64,000 nt of DNA from Pseudomonas grimontii. GTDB lineage: Bacteria; Pseudomonadota; Gammaproteobacteria; Pseudomonadales; Pseudomonadaceae. Location: positions 51,465 to 115,464 of the forward strand of contig NZ_VFES01000018.1 in assembly GCF_007858185.1 (NCBI RefSeq), read 5' to 3'. Positions 44,470 through 53,629 of this stretch are shown piece by piece (the stretch's first letter is position 1; each line of letters opens with the position of its first letter). A program made the position numbers and the translations under genes. Below the pieces are notes generated by a model. It saw only the letters and a program-made list of their open reading frames with translations, searched no databases and was not told the origin of the DNA.

Positions 44470-45836
44470 GGGCGGATACTCGCAAGGACTTCATCCAGTG
44501 CCTCACCCACAGCGTTGAGAATAGTCTGGATCTGATCGGCATCGACAATCAGCGGCGGCGCCATGACCAGGGTGTCGCCCAAGGCGCGTAACAGAATGGA
44601 CCGGCGCTGCAGCGCGTTACTCACCTGAGTCGCCACTTTCAGCTCGGCCGGGAAAGGCTCGCGTGTGTGTTTGTCAGCGACGAACTCCAGCGCCGCCATC
44701 AAGCCGATACCCCGCGCTTCACCTACCAGAGGATGGTCGGAGAAGGCTTTTACGCCCGCCTGGAAGGCCTTGGACACTTCGACCACATGCTCGACGATAT
44801 TCAATTCGTCGTACATGCGCAGGGTTTCCAAGGCCACCGCCGCTGCGACGGGATGTCCATCGTAGGTGTAGCCATGACCGAGGCCGCCGAGTGCATTGCT
44901 CTGGTCGGCGATCACTTGATATATCCGGTCGCTGAGCAGCAGGGCCGAGATCGGTTGGAACGCGGCCGAGAGCCCTTTGGCGCAGGTCAGCATATCCGGC
45001 TGGATGCCCATCGCCTGGCAACCCCAGTAGTAACCGGTACGACCAAAGCCGCAGATTACCTCGTCGGCCACCATCAAAATGTCGTATTTGCGCAGCACCG
45101 CCTGCACCTTGGTGAAGTAGCCCGCCGGCGGCAGGATCACGCCGCCGGTGCCCATCACCGGCTCGGCAAAGAAGGCCCCGATGGTGTCCGGTCCGGCGTC
45201 AAGGATGGTTTGTTCCAGTTCTTCTGCCAGGCGTGTCGTAAACGCTTCTTCGGTTTCCCCAGGCAGCCCTTGGCGATACAGGTGCGGGCAGCGTACATGG
45301 ATCACATCTGCCAGCGGGTCGCCCCAACCTTTATGCATGTTCGGCAGGCCGGTGAGGCTGGCGGCGGCCAGGGTGGTGCCATGGTAGCTGCGCTGCCGGG
45401 CGATGAGGCGGTGCTTGCCGGGCTTGCCGAGGGCGATGTGGTAATAGCGCACCAGCTTGATGGCCGTGTCGATGGCTTCGGAGCCCGAACTCTGGAACAC
45501 CACTTTGTCGAGCCCGGCAGGCGCGTGAGCGATCAGTTCAGCGGCCAGATCAGCAGCCGGGCCGTGGCTGCGGTGAGCGAACGTTTGTTGATAAGGCAGC
45601 TTGAGCATCTGCGCGTAAGCCGCTTCGGCCAGGCGCGGCTGGCTGAAACCCAGCGTCGCGCACCAGAGCCCCGACATGCCCTCAATGTAACGCTGACCCT
45701 GGTCATCAAACACGTAGATGCCTTCCCCACGCTCGATCAGCAACGGCCCCACTTGTTCATGCAGCCGTAGGTTGGTCTGCGGATGGAGATGGTGGGCGAT
45801 ATCTCGCTTGGCCATCGCCGAATCACGGGCGGTCAT
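44466..45836 (-). CDS. Class III aminotransferase (PLP-dependent)
   Basis: A 456-residue fold type I transaminase of the omega-amino-acid/putrescine--pyruvate group. The PLP lysine lies in DMLTCAKGLSAAFQPISA, and the cofactor loop is FQSSGSEAIDTAIKLVRYY with VADEVICGFGRTG. It moves an amino group from an amine or omega-amino acid to pyruvate or 2-oxoglutarate. ATG 45836 is chosen because GAGGA lies about nine bases upstream. First gene of the transporter operon, so the imported compound is probably its amino donor. Confidence 0.92.
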   Translation of the reverse strand: MTARDSAMAKRDIAHHLHPQTNLRLHEQVGPLLIERGEGIYVFDDQGQRYIEGMSGLWCATLGFSQPRLAEAAYAQMLKLPYQQTFAHRSHGPAADLAAELIAHAPAGLDKVVFQSSGSEAIDTAIKLVRYYHIALGKPGKHRLIARQRSYHGTTLAAASLTGLPNMHKGWGDPLADVIHVRCPHLYRQGLPGETEEAFTTRLAEELEQTILDAGPDTIGAFFAEPVMGTGGVILPPAGYFTKVQAVLRKYDILMVADEVICGFGRTGYYWGCQAMGIQPDMLTCAKGLSAAFQPISALLLSDRIYQVIADQSNALGGLGHGYTYDGHPVAAAVALETLRMYDELNIVEHVVEVSKAFQAGVKAFSDHPLVGEARGIGLMAALEFVADKHTREPFPAELKVATQVSNALQRRSILLRALGDTLVMAPPLIVDADQIQTILNAVGEALDEVLASIRP

Positions 45837-45922
45837 GACGTCATCCTCTTTGTTTTTGCGTATGCGTATGCGGTACGTGGTTTTATTTTTACGATGATTG
45901 AAGGCGCTCGTCAAATATTTTG

Positions 45923-45940
45923 TGTTTCGCTGTGGGTAAT
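45923..45940. promoter_or_regulatory. Repeat of the amidase-upstream box, before the aminotransferase operon
   Basis: TGTTTCGCTGTGGGTAAT matches TGTTTCTCTGTGGGAAAC at 39974-39991 in 15 of 18 positions. It lies 87 bases upstream of the aminotransferase start, between that gene and the divergent iclR at 46200. Confidence 0.35.
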
Positions 45941-46199
45941 GTTGTTTCTGTTAGCGAACAATGGTTGATCGTTCTCCGACTGTGCGAGGAAGACCTATAG
46001 TTAAATCAGAGGGTTGTAGGATGAGAGCGGATTATGTGGAGTCGACGGCGCTCGCTGGGTGAATCACCAGAAGGGATCTTGTGAGCATTCATTGTGAAGC
46101 GGTATCGTTTCGCCTGTGCGAACAAGGTATTTTATTTGCAGCATAAAGCTTGCCAGGCCGACTAGCCCCACGGGCGAACGTTAAAAAAAGGGACCAACG

Positions 46200-46976
46200 A
46201 TGAGTGATAAAATAGGTAAGGGTGGGGTCAGGTCCGTACAACTGGCGCTCGATGTATTGGAGCGTGTCGCCGGGGCCAGCGAGGAGGTGGGCGTCAGCGA
46301 CTTGGCGATGCAACTGGGCACCACCAAGGGCTCTGTGTTCAGGCACCTGAAAACCCTGGTGGAGCGTGGCTACCTGAGCCAGAACCCGCAGACATCCAAA
46401 TATCGCCTAGGTATCCAGGCCTACGTCCTTGGGAAAATCGCCGCCGACGGTATCGACCTGCTAAGCGCGTCGGCTGACGCGATCCGCGACCTGCGCGAGG
46501 AGTTGGGACTGTCGGTGGTCTTGTCGGTTTTGCAGGGGCGTCGCCTGATGGTGGTCGAGACCCAGTTGGGCAAGTCTACCCTCGAAATCGGCGTGCGCAC
46601 CGGCACTGAATTGCAGCTGCATTGCAACGCCCAGGGCAAGGTGGTGCTGGCTTTCGCCAAGCAGTTGGGGCGGGAGCAACTGCCCCTCGAACTGCCGGCC
46701 ATCACGCCCTATACCGTGGTTGACCACGCCCAACTGGCAGGCCAGATCAGTGAGGTGCGTACCCGAGGTTGGGCCACTGCGATCGAGGAAGAAACCTTGG
46801 GTATTTCTGCGATTGCCGCACCAATACTGGGCATCAATGCGGAGTTTATCGGCACTGTAGCGCTGGTGGCGACCGTGCAGAATATTTCCCGAGAAGTGAA
46901 TCCTGAGCAGGTAAGGGCATTAAAAAAAGCAGCGTTGCGCGCGTCTTGGAACCTTGGGTTCAAAGGCGACTTTTGA
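46200..46976 (+). CDS. IclR-family transcriptional regulator
   Basis: A 258-residue regulator with an N-terminal winged HTH (about residues 10-70, VSDLAMQLGTTKGSVFRHLK) and an effector-binding domain (about 85-250, LQLHCNAQGKVVLAFAK, ISAIAAPILGINAEFIG). Divergent from the aminotransferase-ABC transporter operon with about 360 bases between, and upstream of the APC permease. It probably controls one or both. A ribosome binding site GGGACC lies weakly before the ATG. Confidence 0.9.
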   Translation: MSDKIGKGGVRSVQLALDVLERVAGASEEVGVSDLAMQLGTTKGSVFRHLKTLVERGYLSQNPQTSKYRLGIQAYVLGKIAADGIDLLSASADAIRDLREELGLSVVLSVLQGRRLMVVETQLGKSTLEIGVRTGTELQLHCNAQGKVVLAFAKQLGREQLPLELPAITPYTVVDHAQLAGQISEVRTRGWATAIEEETLGISAIAAPILGINAEFIGTVALVATVQNISREVNPEQVRALKKAALRASWNLGFKGDF

Positions 46977-47251
46977 CGGGTGTAGTCATTACTGGCTAGC
47001 CGCATCCAATCGAGATGCTTCACATATACGACGTCACGAACGAGCCGGCGTAGGGTTACTTTGGAAGGGTATAGGCCGATCTTCTACTGCTTCCTACTAT
47101 GGGGTCATGTTCAATGCCCCTTTTGGGGTAACAGGGTTGGTATCGTATTCCGCTTTCGACATGTCCCCTTGGAGACATAGGCAGCGTGCGCGGTGCATTT
47201 GAAGATGACGATAGAGGCATTTGCCTTGAGCCCGATTTGGAGGATCACCGC

Positions 47252-48778
47252 GTGGACAGATCGACAATAAAAGCGCCGACTGCGGCCGTTAACCCGTCAG
47301 GGGTCAGTTATCAAAGTGTGGAAAGTGGTTACTTTGAGCAACGTCGCCTGCAGCGTCATGCAGGTTTCTTCACCCTGCTGATTCTCGGCGTCGGTGCGGT
47401 GGTGGCGGGGCAGTATTCCGGTTGGAATCTGGGTTTGGCGCAGGGCTTCGGCGGCATGTTTCTGGCCTTGCTGATCATTGCCGTGATGTACCTTTTCCTG
47501 TGCTCATCCATCGGCGAAATGGCCGCTGCGCTGCCGCATACCGGCGGCGCCTATTCATTTGCACGCACCACAATGGGCCCGTGGGGTGGGTTCAGCACAG
47601 GCCTTGCCGAGAACATCGAGTTTATCCTGGCGCCCGCAGGGAATATGTTTTTCATGGGGGCCTACCTGACCGCGATTTTCGGCACCGGCCCCGAATGGCA
47701 ACCGGTGTGGTGGGTGGTCGGCTATGCCTGCATGCTGCTGCTTTCGAACCGGGGGCTGGGGGTGTCGATGCGCGCCGTTGTGCTCATCACCCTCGCGGCA
47801 GTATCGGTGTTGGTGGTGTTCTTTATTGCGGCTTACCCGCATATGGACTTCAGTGGGAATGCCCTGAACCTTGCGGCGGACGCCAGCGGTAAGGTGGTCG
47901 AGGTGCAGGGCGGTAACGGGCCTTGGCTGCCGTTCGGAATGACCGGCGTCATGCTGGCATTGCCATTCGCTGTCTACATGTTCCTGGCCATCGAGCAATT
48001 GCCGCTGACTGCCGAGGAATCGCACAACCCGACTCGACATTTACCGCAGGCGTTAGTCTGGGGCACCCTGATTCTTGCGGTGCTGGCATTGGGCGTGCTG
48101 TTTTTCAGCGCCTCGATCGGCGGTGGCAGCTTCTTCATGAGCACCTCATCGGAGCCCCTGCTCGATGGCTTCCGCGAGATTTTTGGGCACACCGCCAGCA
48201 AGCTGTTGTCGGCCGTTGCCGTGCTGGGCCTGGCGGCGTCATTCCTGGCCGGCAGCTTTGCCGCAGGGCGCAATATCTATTCGCTGTCGCGTGCCGGTTA
48301 CTTGCCCACCGGGCTCTCGGTAACGCACCCAATCCGCAATACGCCGAATATTGCGCTGGCCACGGGCGCTCTGGCGGCTCTGGGTATCCTGATGCTCTGC
48401 TGGTTTACGTTCGGCAAGGACAACAACCCATTGATGGGCGGAATCCTGGTGAGCATGATTGTGTTCGCCGGCATGATTTCCTACATCCTGCAAAGCATCG
48501 CGTTCATTCGCCTGAAGCGCTCCTTCGCGGATCTGCATCGGCCATATCGCAGCCCGTACGGGATATTCGGAGCGGTCGCGGTGATTATTATTGCGACGGC
48601 TACCCTGATTTATCAGTTTCTCGATCCGCTCTACAAATGGGCGGCCCTCGCGGCTGCCGGCTGGTACCTGATCGGGATGGCCTATTTTGCTTTCTATCGT
48701 CGTCATCGCCTGGTGCTGTCACCGGAAGAAGCATTCGCCGTGAGTGGCGGTCGTGAAGGAAACCCACACAATGACTAG
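47252..48778 (+). CDS. APC-superfamily amino acid/amine permease (ethanolamine permease-like)
   Basis: A 508-residue transporter with 12 predicted helices. The family start is YFEQRRLQRHAGFFTLLILG, followed by GGAYSFARTTMGPWGGFSTG and LAASFLAGSFAAGRNIYSLS, close to ethanolamine permease (EutP/Eat type). The start is GTG at 47252 with GGAGGA about seven bases upstream; the ATG-like start at 47186 adds an unrelated leader. Its end overlaps the SDR gene by eight bases. Confidence 0.9.
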   Translation: MDRSTIKAPTAAVNPSGVSYQSVESGYFEQRRLQRHAGFFTLLILGVGAVVAGQYSGWNLGLAQGFGGMFLALLIIAVMYLFLCSSIGEMAAALPHTGGAYSFARTTMGPWGGFSTGLAENIEFILAPAGNMFFMGAYLTAIFGTGPEWQPVWWVVGYACMLLLSNRGLGVSMRAVVLITLAAVSVLVVFFIAAYPHMDFSGNALNLAADASGKVVEVQGGNGPWLPFGMTGVMLALPFAVYMFLAIEQLPLTAEESHNPTRHLPQALVWGTLILAVLALGVLFFSASIGGGSFFMSTSSEPLLDGFREIFGHTASKLLSAVAVLGLAASFLAGSFAAGRNIYSLSRAGYLPTGLSVTHPIRNTPNIALATGALAALGILMLCWFTFGKDNNPLMGGILVSMIVFAGMISYILQSIAFIRLKRSFADLHRPYRSPYGIFGAVAVIIIATATLIYQFLDPLYKWAALAAAGWYLIGMAYFAFYRRHRLVLSPEEAFAVSGGREGNPHND

Positions 48779-49562
48779 TGTCGAATTGTCCAAAGGTAAG
48801 GGCCGTCTGGCCGGCAAAGTGGCCATTATCACCGGTGGTGCGGGGGGTTGCGGCGCTGCCGCAAGCCGCTTGTTCGCTGTGGAAGGGGCCAAGGTGATAA
48901 TCATCGATTTGAACGGCGAGGCAGCCGCCGACCTGGCCTCGGAGATTAATGCCGAAGGCGGCCAAGCCCTGGGGTTGGGCGCCGACGTCTCGCAAGGCGT
49001 TCAGGCTCGCGAAGCGGTCGCCCGAGGGCTGGCGGAATTCGGCCCAGCGGATGTGCTTTTCAACCACGCGGGCACCTTGATCGTAAAACCTTTTCTGGAC
49101 GTACAGGAGCATGAGTGGGACTGGCTCATGGCCGTGAACGTCAAGAGCATGTACCTGGTCACTCAGGCGGTGCTGCCACAAATGCTTGCCAAGGGCGCGG
49201 GCAGCATTGTGTGCACCTCGTCGATTTCTGCGCAATACGCCACCCCTGGCGAGGTGGTGTATAACGCCAGCAAGGGCGCATGCCAGATGTTCGCACGTGC
49301 CATTGCCGTCGAGTTTCGTGACCGTGGTATCCGCTGTAACGCGGTGGCCCCTGGGTTTATCCGCACCCCTCACGGCGAGCGAGAAATGCGCGAGTTGCAG
49401 CGGATGGGCGTGGACGCCAGCGAGGCGGCGATCAGCCTGCAGCAAGGGCGGCTGTGCGAGCCCGAAGAGGTCGCGCGTGCCGCGTTGTTTTTAGCCAGCG
49501 ATGACGCTTCATTCGTCAGTGGCACGCAGCTGTTTGTGGACAACGGTTTCTCTGCTGTTTAA
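48771..49562 (+). CDS. Short-chain dehydrogenase/reductase
   Basis: A 263-residue classical SDR. Cofactor motif TGGAGGCGAAAS (about residues 17-28), NHAG, and the catalytic Ser in SSIS with YNASK (Tyr and Lys about residues 164-168). It starts inside the end of the permease gene, with AAGGA about nine bases upstream, so the two are coupled. It probably oxidises a hydroxyl of the compound that the permease imports. Confidence 0.9.
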   Translation: MTSVELSKGKGRLAGKVAIITGGAGGCGAAASRLFAVEGAKVIIIDLNGEAAADLASEINAEGGQALGLGADVSQGVQAREAVARGLAEFGPADVLFNHAGTLIVKPFLDVQEHEWDWLMAVNVKSMYLVTQAVLPQMLAKGAGSIVCTSSISAQYATPGEVVYNASKGACQMFARAIAVEFRDRGIRCNAVAPGFIRTPHGEREMRELQRMGVDASEAAISLQQGRLCEPEEVARAALFLASDDASFVSGTQLFVDNGFSAV

Positions 49563-49655
49563 GGCAGGCGTGGCAAGAAATATGCTTGTTCTTTATCGCT
49601 GGTTCACCCTCGCGCTCACTTGGCGGAGCGCATTGGATAAAGACAAGGGGATAGC

Positions 49656-50567
49656 ATGGCAACTTCAGTTCCGGATGGCGGATATGGCATGGATGCCGCG
49701 CCCGTCCTTGACGCATGGCACTCGGCGACGCCCGGTTTGGTCGCACTGCTGCAGTGTGAGGGGTTTGCCCGACAACTGGATGAGGCGCTGTGGGCCATGG
49801 TCAATTTCGACCAAAGCTGCGTGCTGTTCTACCCAGCGGACGGTGCGCCGGTGTTACTGCACGACAATCTGCAAGGCATTTGCGAACCGGGTGCGATGCA
49901 CAGCTATCTCAACGGCACGTATTTGCTGGACCCGGTCTACACCGCCTGCGCCCACGGCCGGGCGACGGGGCTTTATCGCATGAGCGAGTTGGCCCCTGAT
50001 GCTTTTTTCGAGGGCGATTACTTCAACTCCCCCGATGTTCATCCGTGTATTTCCATGCAGTCGGGCACATTGGCCGAAGAAATCGTGTTCATCTCTGTAT
50101 TGCCAGGCATCGGTCACCTGGCCTATTCGCTGATGCGAATGAACGCTTCCGTGCCTTTTTCGCCTGCGCAGTTCAAAGGTTTACAACAGTGTCGGGCGAT
50201 GGTCGATGTGTTGTTGCAGCGCCACTATCAAGGTGTTTGCGCGCATATCGACGACAGTGCCTCCGCGTTGAAAGAGCACTTGAACAATGCGTTTTCGCGA
50301 TTCGCCGACGACCAGCTCACCCCCCGCGAACAATTGATTGTCAGCATGATCCTGCGTGGGCATTCGAGCCTTTCGATTTCACTGCACCTGGGGATCGCGG
50401 AAGGCACGGTCAAAAATCACCGTAAGCACCTGTATTTCAAGCTTGGCATTTCCAGCCAATCCGAGTTGTTTCATTTGTTTGTGAATTTTGTCCTGAGTCA
50501 AACCGCGAATGTCCCGTTTGCCAACGCTGGTAAGGTGTTGGAGTTGCATGAGGCTGCTGCCGTTTAG
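49656..50567 (+). CDS. LuxR-family transcriptional regulator
   Basis: A 303-residue protein. The C-terminal LuxR-type HTH is at about residues 225-290 (LTPREQLIVSMILRGHSSLS and GIAEGTVKNHRKHLYFKLGI). The first 200 residues are not a receiver or a recognisable autoinducer domain, though GLYRMSELAP and a hydrophobic core suggest a ligand-sensing fold. ATG 49656 is preceded by AAGGGG about six bases upstream. It lies 93 bases after the SDR gene and probably senses a substrate of this module. Confidence 0.85.
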   Translation: MATSVPDGGYGMDAAPVLDAWHSATPGLVALLQCEGFARQLDEALWAMVNFDQSCVLFYPADGAPVLLHDNLQGICEPGAMHSYLNGTYLLDPVYTACAHGRATGLYRMSELAPDAFFEGDYFNSPDVHPCISMQSGTLAEEIVFISVLPGIGHLAYSLMRMNASVPFSPAQFKGLQQCRAMVDVLLQRHYQGVCAHIDDSASALKEHLNNAFSRFADDQLTPREQLIVSMILRGHSSLSISLHLGIAEGTVKNHRKHLYFKLGISSQSELFHLFVNFVLSQTANVPFANAGKVLELHEAAAV

Positions 50568-50616
50568 GCGGCTTTTTCCAGGAATTGCCCCGAATGGATC
50601 GATCAATATCACGGGT

Positions 50617-51190
50617 TTAGCGTGTAACTTTCATGACCTCAACCAACGAGGCTCAATATCCCGTCGGCAAATTTTTCCGGCGTCTCTTGGGGTAGGTTTT
50701 GACCAACGCCTTCCAAGACATCTCGGCGATACGGCCCGGTAAAATGACGCGCGAATGGGTCGTCCTCGGCAGGTGGATCGACCGCATCAGCACCATCTCC
50801 AGAACCAGTGAAGGCACAGTGATCTTTGGTGGCGCGGCAAGCCGGGATTCTATGTCTCGATAAGCTGAGTCACCTTCAACCAATCCGAAACGATGACGGT
50901 ACAAGTGTGTGACCGCTTCAACAAAGTCGTCGTTCTCAAACGCTGCGGCAGTCGCCTCAAACGCCTCTTGTGCGAACCCCTACGTGGGGGACCACATGGG
51001 CCATGGCATATGGCAGAATTCGTTTCTGTTCGCGGTCAATCCAGCGCGACCACTGCTACCGTGAAGATAGTACTGATACCAAAGGAGATGCTCAGCTTCG
51101 GGTGAGACAGGCGCGTGCTCTTCAGCGATATTCTGAATACTGTAGCCGCCACAGCTAACCGAACCGAAATCACGAGTCACGCCTTCGTGT
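50617..51190 (-). pseudogene. Alpha/beta hydrolase, decayed (N-terminus missing)
   Basis: Parts of one hydrolase are spread over several frames of the minus strand. SPEAEHLLWYQYYLHG with NRNEFC and MPWPMWSPT lies at about 51100-50985. ENDDFVEAVTHLYRHRFGLV and AAPPKITVPSLVL run to about 50815. After a frameshift there, GADAVDPPAEDDPFARHF and VLEGVGQNLPQETPEKFADG continue, stopping at 50617. The catalytic Ser nucleophile region is absent. It fits the cap and C-terminal part of haloalkane-dehalogenase-like hydrolases. Confidence 0.75.
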
Positions 51191-51279
51191 CTCACGCTCA
51201 AAGCGCAGGCGCTGATTTCAATATGTTGGCGGGGTTTAGTCGCTAGCGCTCCTCCGTTAGGTTAAGGGATATGGTCATT

Positions 51280-52275
51280 CTAGCGAGCCGGGGGAGCAGT
51301 GCTGTCACGTATCGTTAGCTTAAAAGGCAGTATCACCGTCTGCTGGACGGTCGATTTTTTCTCGATCACGTCGATCAGCATATTTACGGCCAGGCGCCCA
51401 AATGTTTCTGAAGGTTGTGCGATGGTAGTTAGCGGTGGGTCGCAGTACTGCGCCAGTGGAATATCATCGAACCCCACCAATGAAATGTCGTTGGGTACAC
51501 GTAGGCCCGCTTCCTTGATGCGCTTGAGCGCTCCAATGGCCATCTCATCGCTCTCACAAAACAGCGCTGTAGGGCGGTCCGGCACCGTCAGCAGGGTGGC
51601 GGCGCCGTCGTAGCCGGCACGCAAGCTGAAGTCTCCGTGGCAAATAATCGCCGGGTCGCAGGGGATGCCTGCCTGATCCAGGGCGGCCAGGTAACCCGCG
51701 ACTCGATCCTGGGTCAGGGGGCTGGTTTGAGGGCCCTTGATCAGGCCGATCCGCCGATGGCCCAGACTGATCAGGTGTTCGGTCATTGCCTTGGCGGCTG
51801 CGTGGTTGTCGAGGCTGATGGTGGGGTGGCGTCCACCCTTGATCACTTCGCAGGCATTGACCATAGGCGGGGTCTCAAGGCTGTCGGCGGGGAAGGGGTC
51901 GAAGGCGCGCAACTGGATCACGCCATCGGCCTGGTGGGCATAGACCAGTTCGGCAAATTCACACTCGATGTCTTCGCGGCCCTGGGTGTCGCACAGCAGC
52001 AGCCGGTAACCGGCGGCCTGGGCGGCTTGTTGGGCGCCGCTGATCACACGGGCAAAAAAGGTATTGGCAATTTTCGGCACCAGGATCACCAGGTTGGCGG
52101 TGCGCCGTGAGCGAAACTGCACCGCCATCAGGTTGGGCCGATAACCGGCCTGCTCGACGGCGGCGTTGACCTTGTCCCGAGTGGCCTGGCGCACGCAATC
52201 GGGTGACTTCAAGGTGCGCGATACGGTAGCTACCGAGACACCGGCGAGCCGGGCAACTTCACGAATATTGGACAA
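51280..52275 (-). CDS. LacI-family transcriptional repressor
   Basis: A 331-residue regulator. The N-terminal HTH reads IREVARLAGVSVATVSRTL (residues 4-22) and includes the hinge; the rest is a periplasmic-binding-like effector domain (NLVILVPKIANTFFARVISG, VGFDDIPLAQYCDPPLTTI). The start is probably TTG at 52275, with GAGGTGG just upstream, because longer readings place the HTH too far in. It is divergent from the Gfo/Idh/MocA gene; a perfect 16-base palindrome lies between them. Confidence 0.9.
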   Translation of the reverse strand: MSNIREVARLAGVSVATVSRTLKSPDCVRQATRDKVNAAVEQAGYRPNLMAVQFRSRRTANLVILVPKIANTFFARVISGAQQAAQAAGYRLLLCDTQGREDIECEFAELVYAHQADGVIQLRAFDPFPADSLETPPMVNACEVIKGGRHPTISLDNHAAAKAMTEHLISLGHRRIGLIKGPQTSPLTQDRVAGYLAALDQAGIPCDPAIICHGDFSLRAGYDGAATLLTVPDRPTALFCESDEMAIGALKRIKEAGLRVPNDISLVGFDDIPLAQYCDPPLTTIAQPSETFGRLAVNMLIDVIEKKSTVQQTVILPFKLTIRDSTAPPAR

Positions 52276-52398
52276 AACCACCTCATCTTCAAACAGTGCG
52301 TCGGGCGAGCTTACAGCAGGTCTGCCTGCGCTGAAATCCTTGCGGAGGACGATCAAGTATTTGACAGGCTGCGTAACAGCGCATAGATTTCTGTTCAA

Positions 52399-52414
52399 AT
52401 GTAACCGGTTACAT
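52399..52414. promoter_or_regulatory. LacI-family operator
   Basis: ATGTAACCGGTTACAT, a perfect 16-base palindrome with the central CG typical of LacI/GalR operators. It lies 124 bases upstream of the repressor start and 49 bases upstream of the oxidoreductase start. Confidence 0.85.
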
Positions 52415-52462
52415 TTTGGCTTCAAACAGCCATTCAACCGGCCCGAACAGAGAAGAGCAGTG

Positions 52463-53629
52463 ATGAACACAGTGATACCTAAAATAAGAATGGGCTTTGT
52501 CGGTGGAGGGGAGGGCTCGTTTATCGCCCAGGCTCATCGTCAGGCTGCGGGCCTTGATGGGCGCTTTGAGCTGGTCTGCGGTGCGTTCAGTCGCGACGCG
52601 CAGAACAACCTGCGCACGGGCAGCCACCTGGGCCTGGCGCAATCACGCTGCTACAGCACGTGGCAATCGATGCTGGAGGCCGAGCGCGCGCTGCCGGCTG
52701 AGCAGCGCATGGAACTGCTGGTGATCGTCACCCCCAATCATCTTCACGCACCGGTGGCCAGCGAAGCATTGGCCGCCGGTTTCCATGTGTTCAGCGAGAA
52801 GCCCGCAGCCTTGAACCTGGCTGAACTGCAGGCCCTGAAAACCCGCTTGCACAGCAGTGCCGGGCTCTATGGCCTGGCCCACACTTACCTCGGTTACCCC
52901 ATGGTCTGGCAAGCGCGGGAAATGGTGCGCAGTGGCGTGATCGGTGCGGTGCGTAAGGTGCTGGTGGAGTATCCCCAGGGCTGGCTCAGCCAGGATGTGG
53001 CCGGGCAGGGCAACAAGCAGGCTGAGTGGCGGGGGCAGCCGGCGTTGTCCGGGTTGGGCGGCTGCATTGGCGATATCGGCACCCATGCCTTTTCCCTGGC
53101 GGAGTTCGTGGCCGATCAAGCCGTCACCCACCTGTGCGCCAGCCTGGGCGTGCACATCGAAGGCCGTCAGCTGGATGACGACGCCGCCATGCTCTTGAAG
53201 ATGGAGCAGGGCGCCAGTGGCGTGTTGATCGCCAGCCAGGTCTGCGCAGGGGAAGAGAACCCGTTGAGCATTCGGGTCTACGGCGACAAGGGCGGCCTCG
53301 AGTGGCGCCAGGAACAACCCGCCAGCCTGATTCACCGTTCGTTGGATCAACCGATGTCTGTACTGCGCTCCGGCATCGGGCAGCCGTGGTTGTGCGAGGC
53401 GGCGACCCAGCGCATGCGCTTGCCCGCCGGCCATCCCGAGGGCTACCTGGAAGCCATGGCCAATCTGTATGGCGACTTTGCCCTGGCCATTCGCGGCAAG
53501 GTTGAAGGCCATACCGCGCCGGGTGTGCCCGGTATCGAGGTGGGCCTGCGTGGGATGGCATTTATCGAGGCCGCCATCGTCAGTCACAACAGTAACGACA
53601 AGTGGACACCTGTGGAGTGCGGCCTATGA
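52463..53629 (+). CDS. Gfo/Idh/MocA-family oxidoreductase
   Basis: A 388-residue NAD(P)-dependent sugar or inositol dehydrogenase. The Rossmann motif is GFVGGGEGSF (about residues 11-20), VIVTPNHLHAPVASEAL precedes the catalytic-type FSEKPAALN, and the C-terminal domain carries GGCIGDIGTHAF. It oxidises a hydroxyl on a cyclic polyol or sugar. ATG 52463 follows AAGAG about eight bases upstream. First gene of a LacI-controlled operon. Confidence 0.9.
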   Translation: MNTVIPKIRMGFVGGGEGSFIAQAHRQAAGLDGRFELVCGAFSRDAQNNLRTGSHLGLAQSRCYSTWQSMLEAERALPAEQRMELLVIVTPNHLHAPVASEALAAGFHVFSEKPAALNLAELQALKTRLHSSAGLYGLAHTYLGYPMVWQAREMVRSGVIGAVRKVLVEYPQGWLSQDVAGQGNKQAEWRGQPALSGLGGCIGDIGTHAFSLAEFVADQAVTHLCASLGVHIEGRQLDDDAAMLLKMEQGASGVLIASQVCAGEENPLSIRVYGDKGGLEWRQEQPASLIHRSLDQPMSVLRSGIGQPWLCEAATQRMRLPAGHPEGYLEAMANLYGDFALAIRGKVEGHTAPGVPGIEVGLRGMAFIEAAIVSHNSNDKWTPVECGL

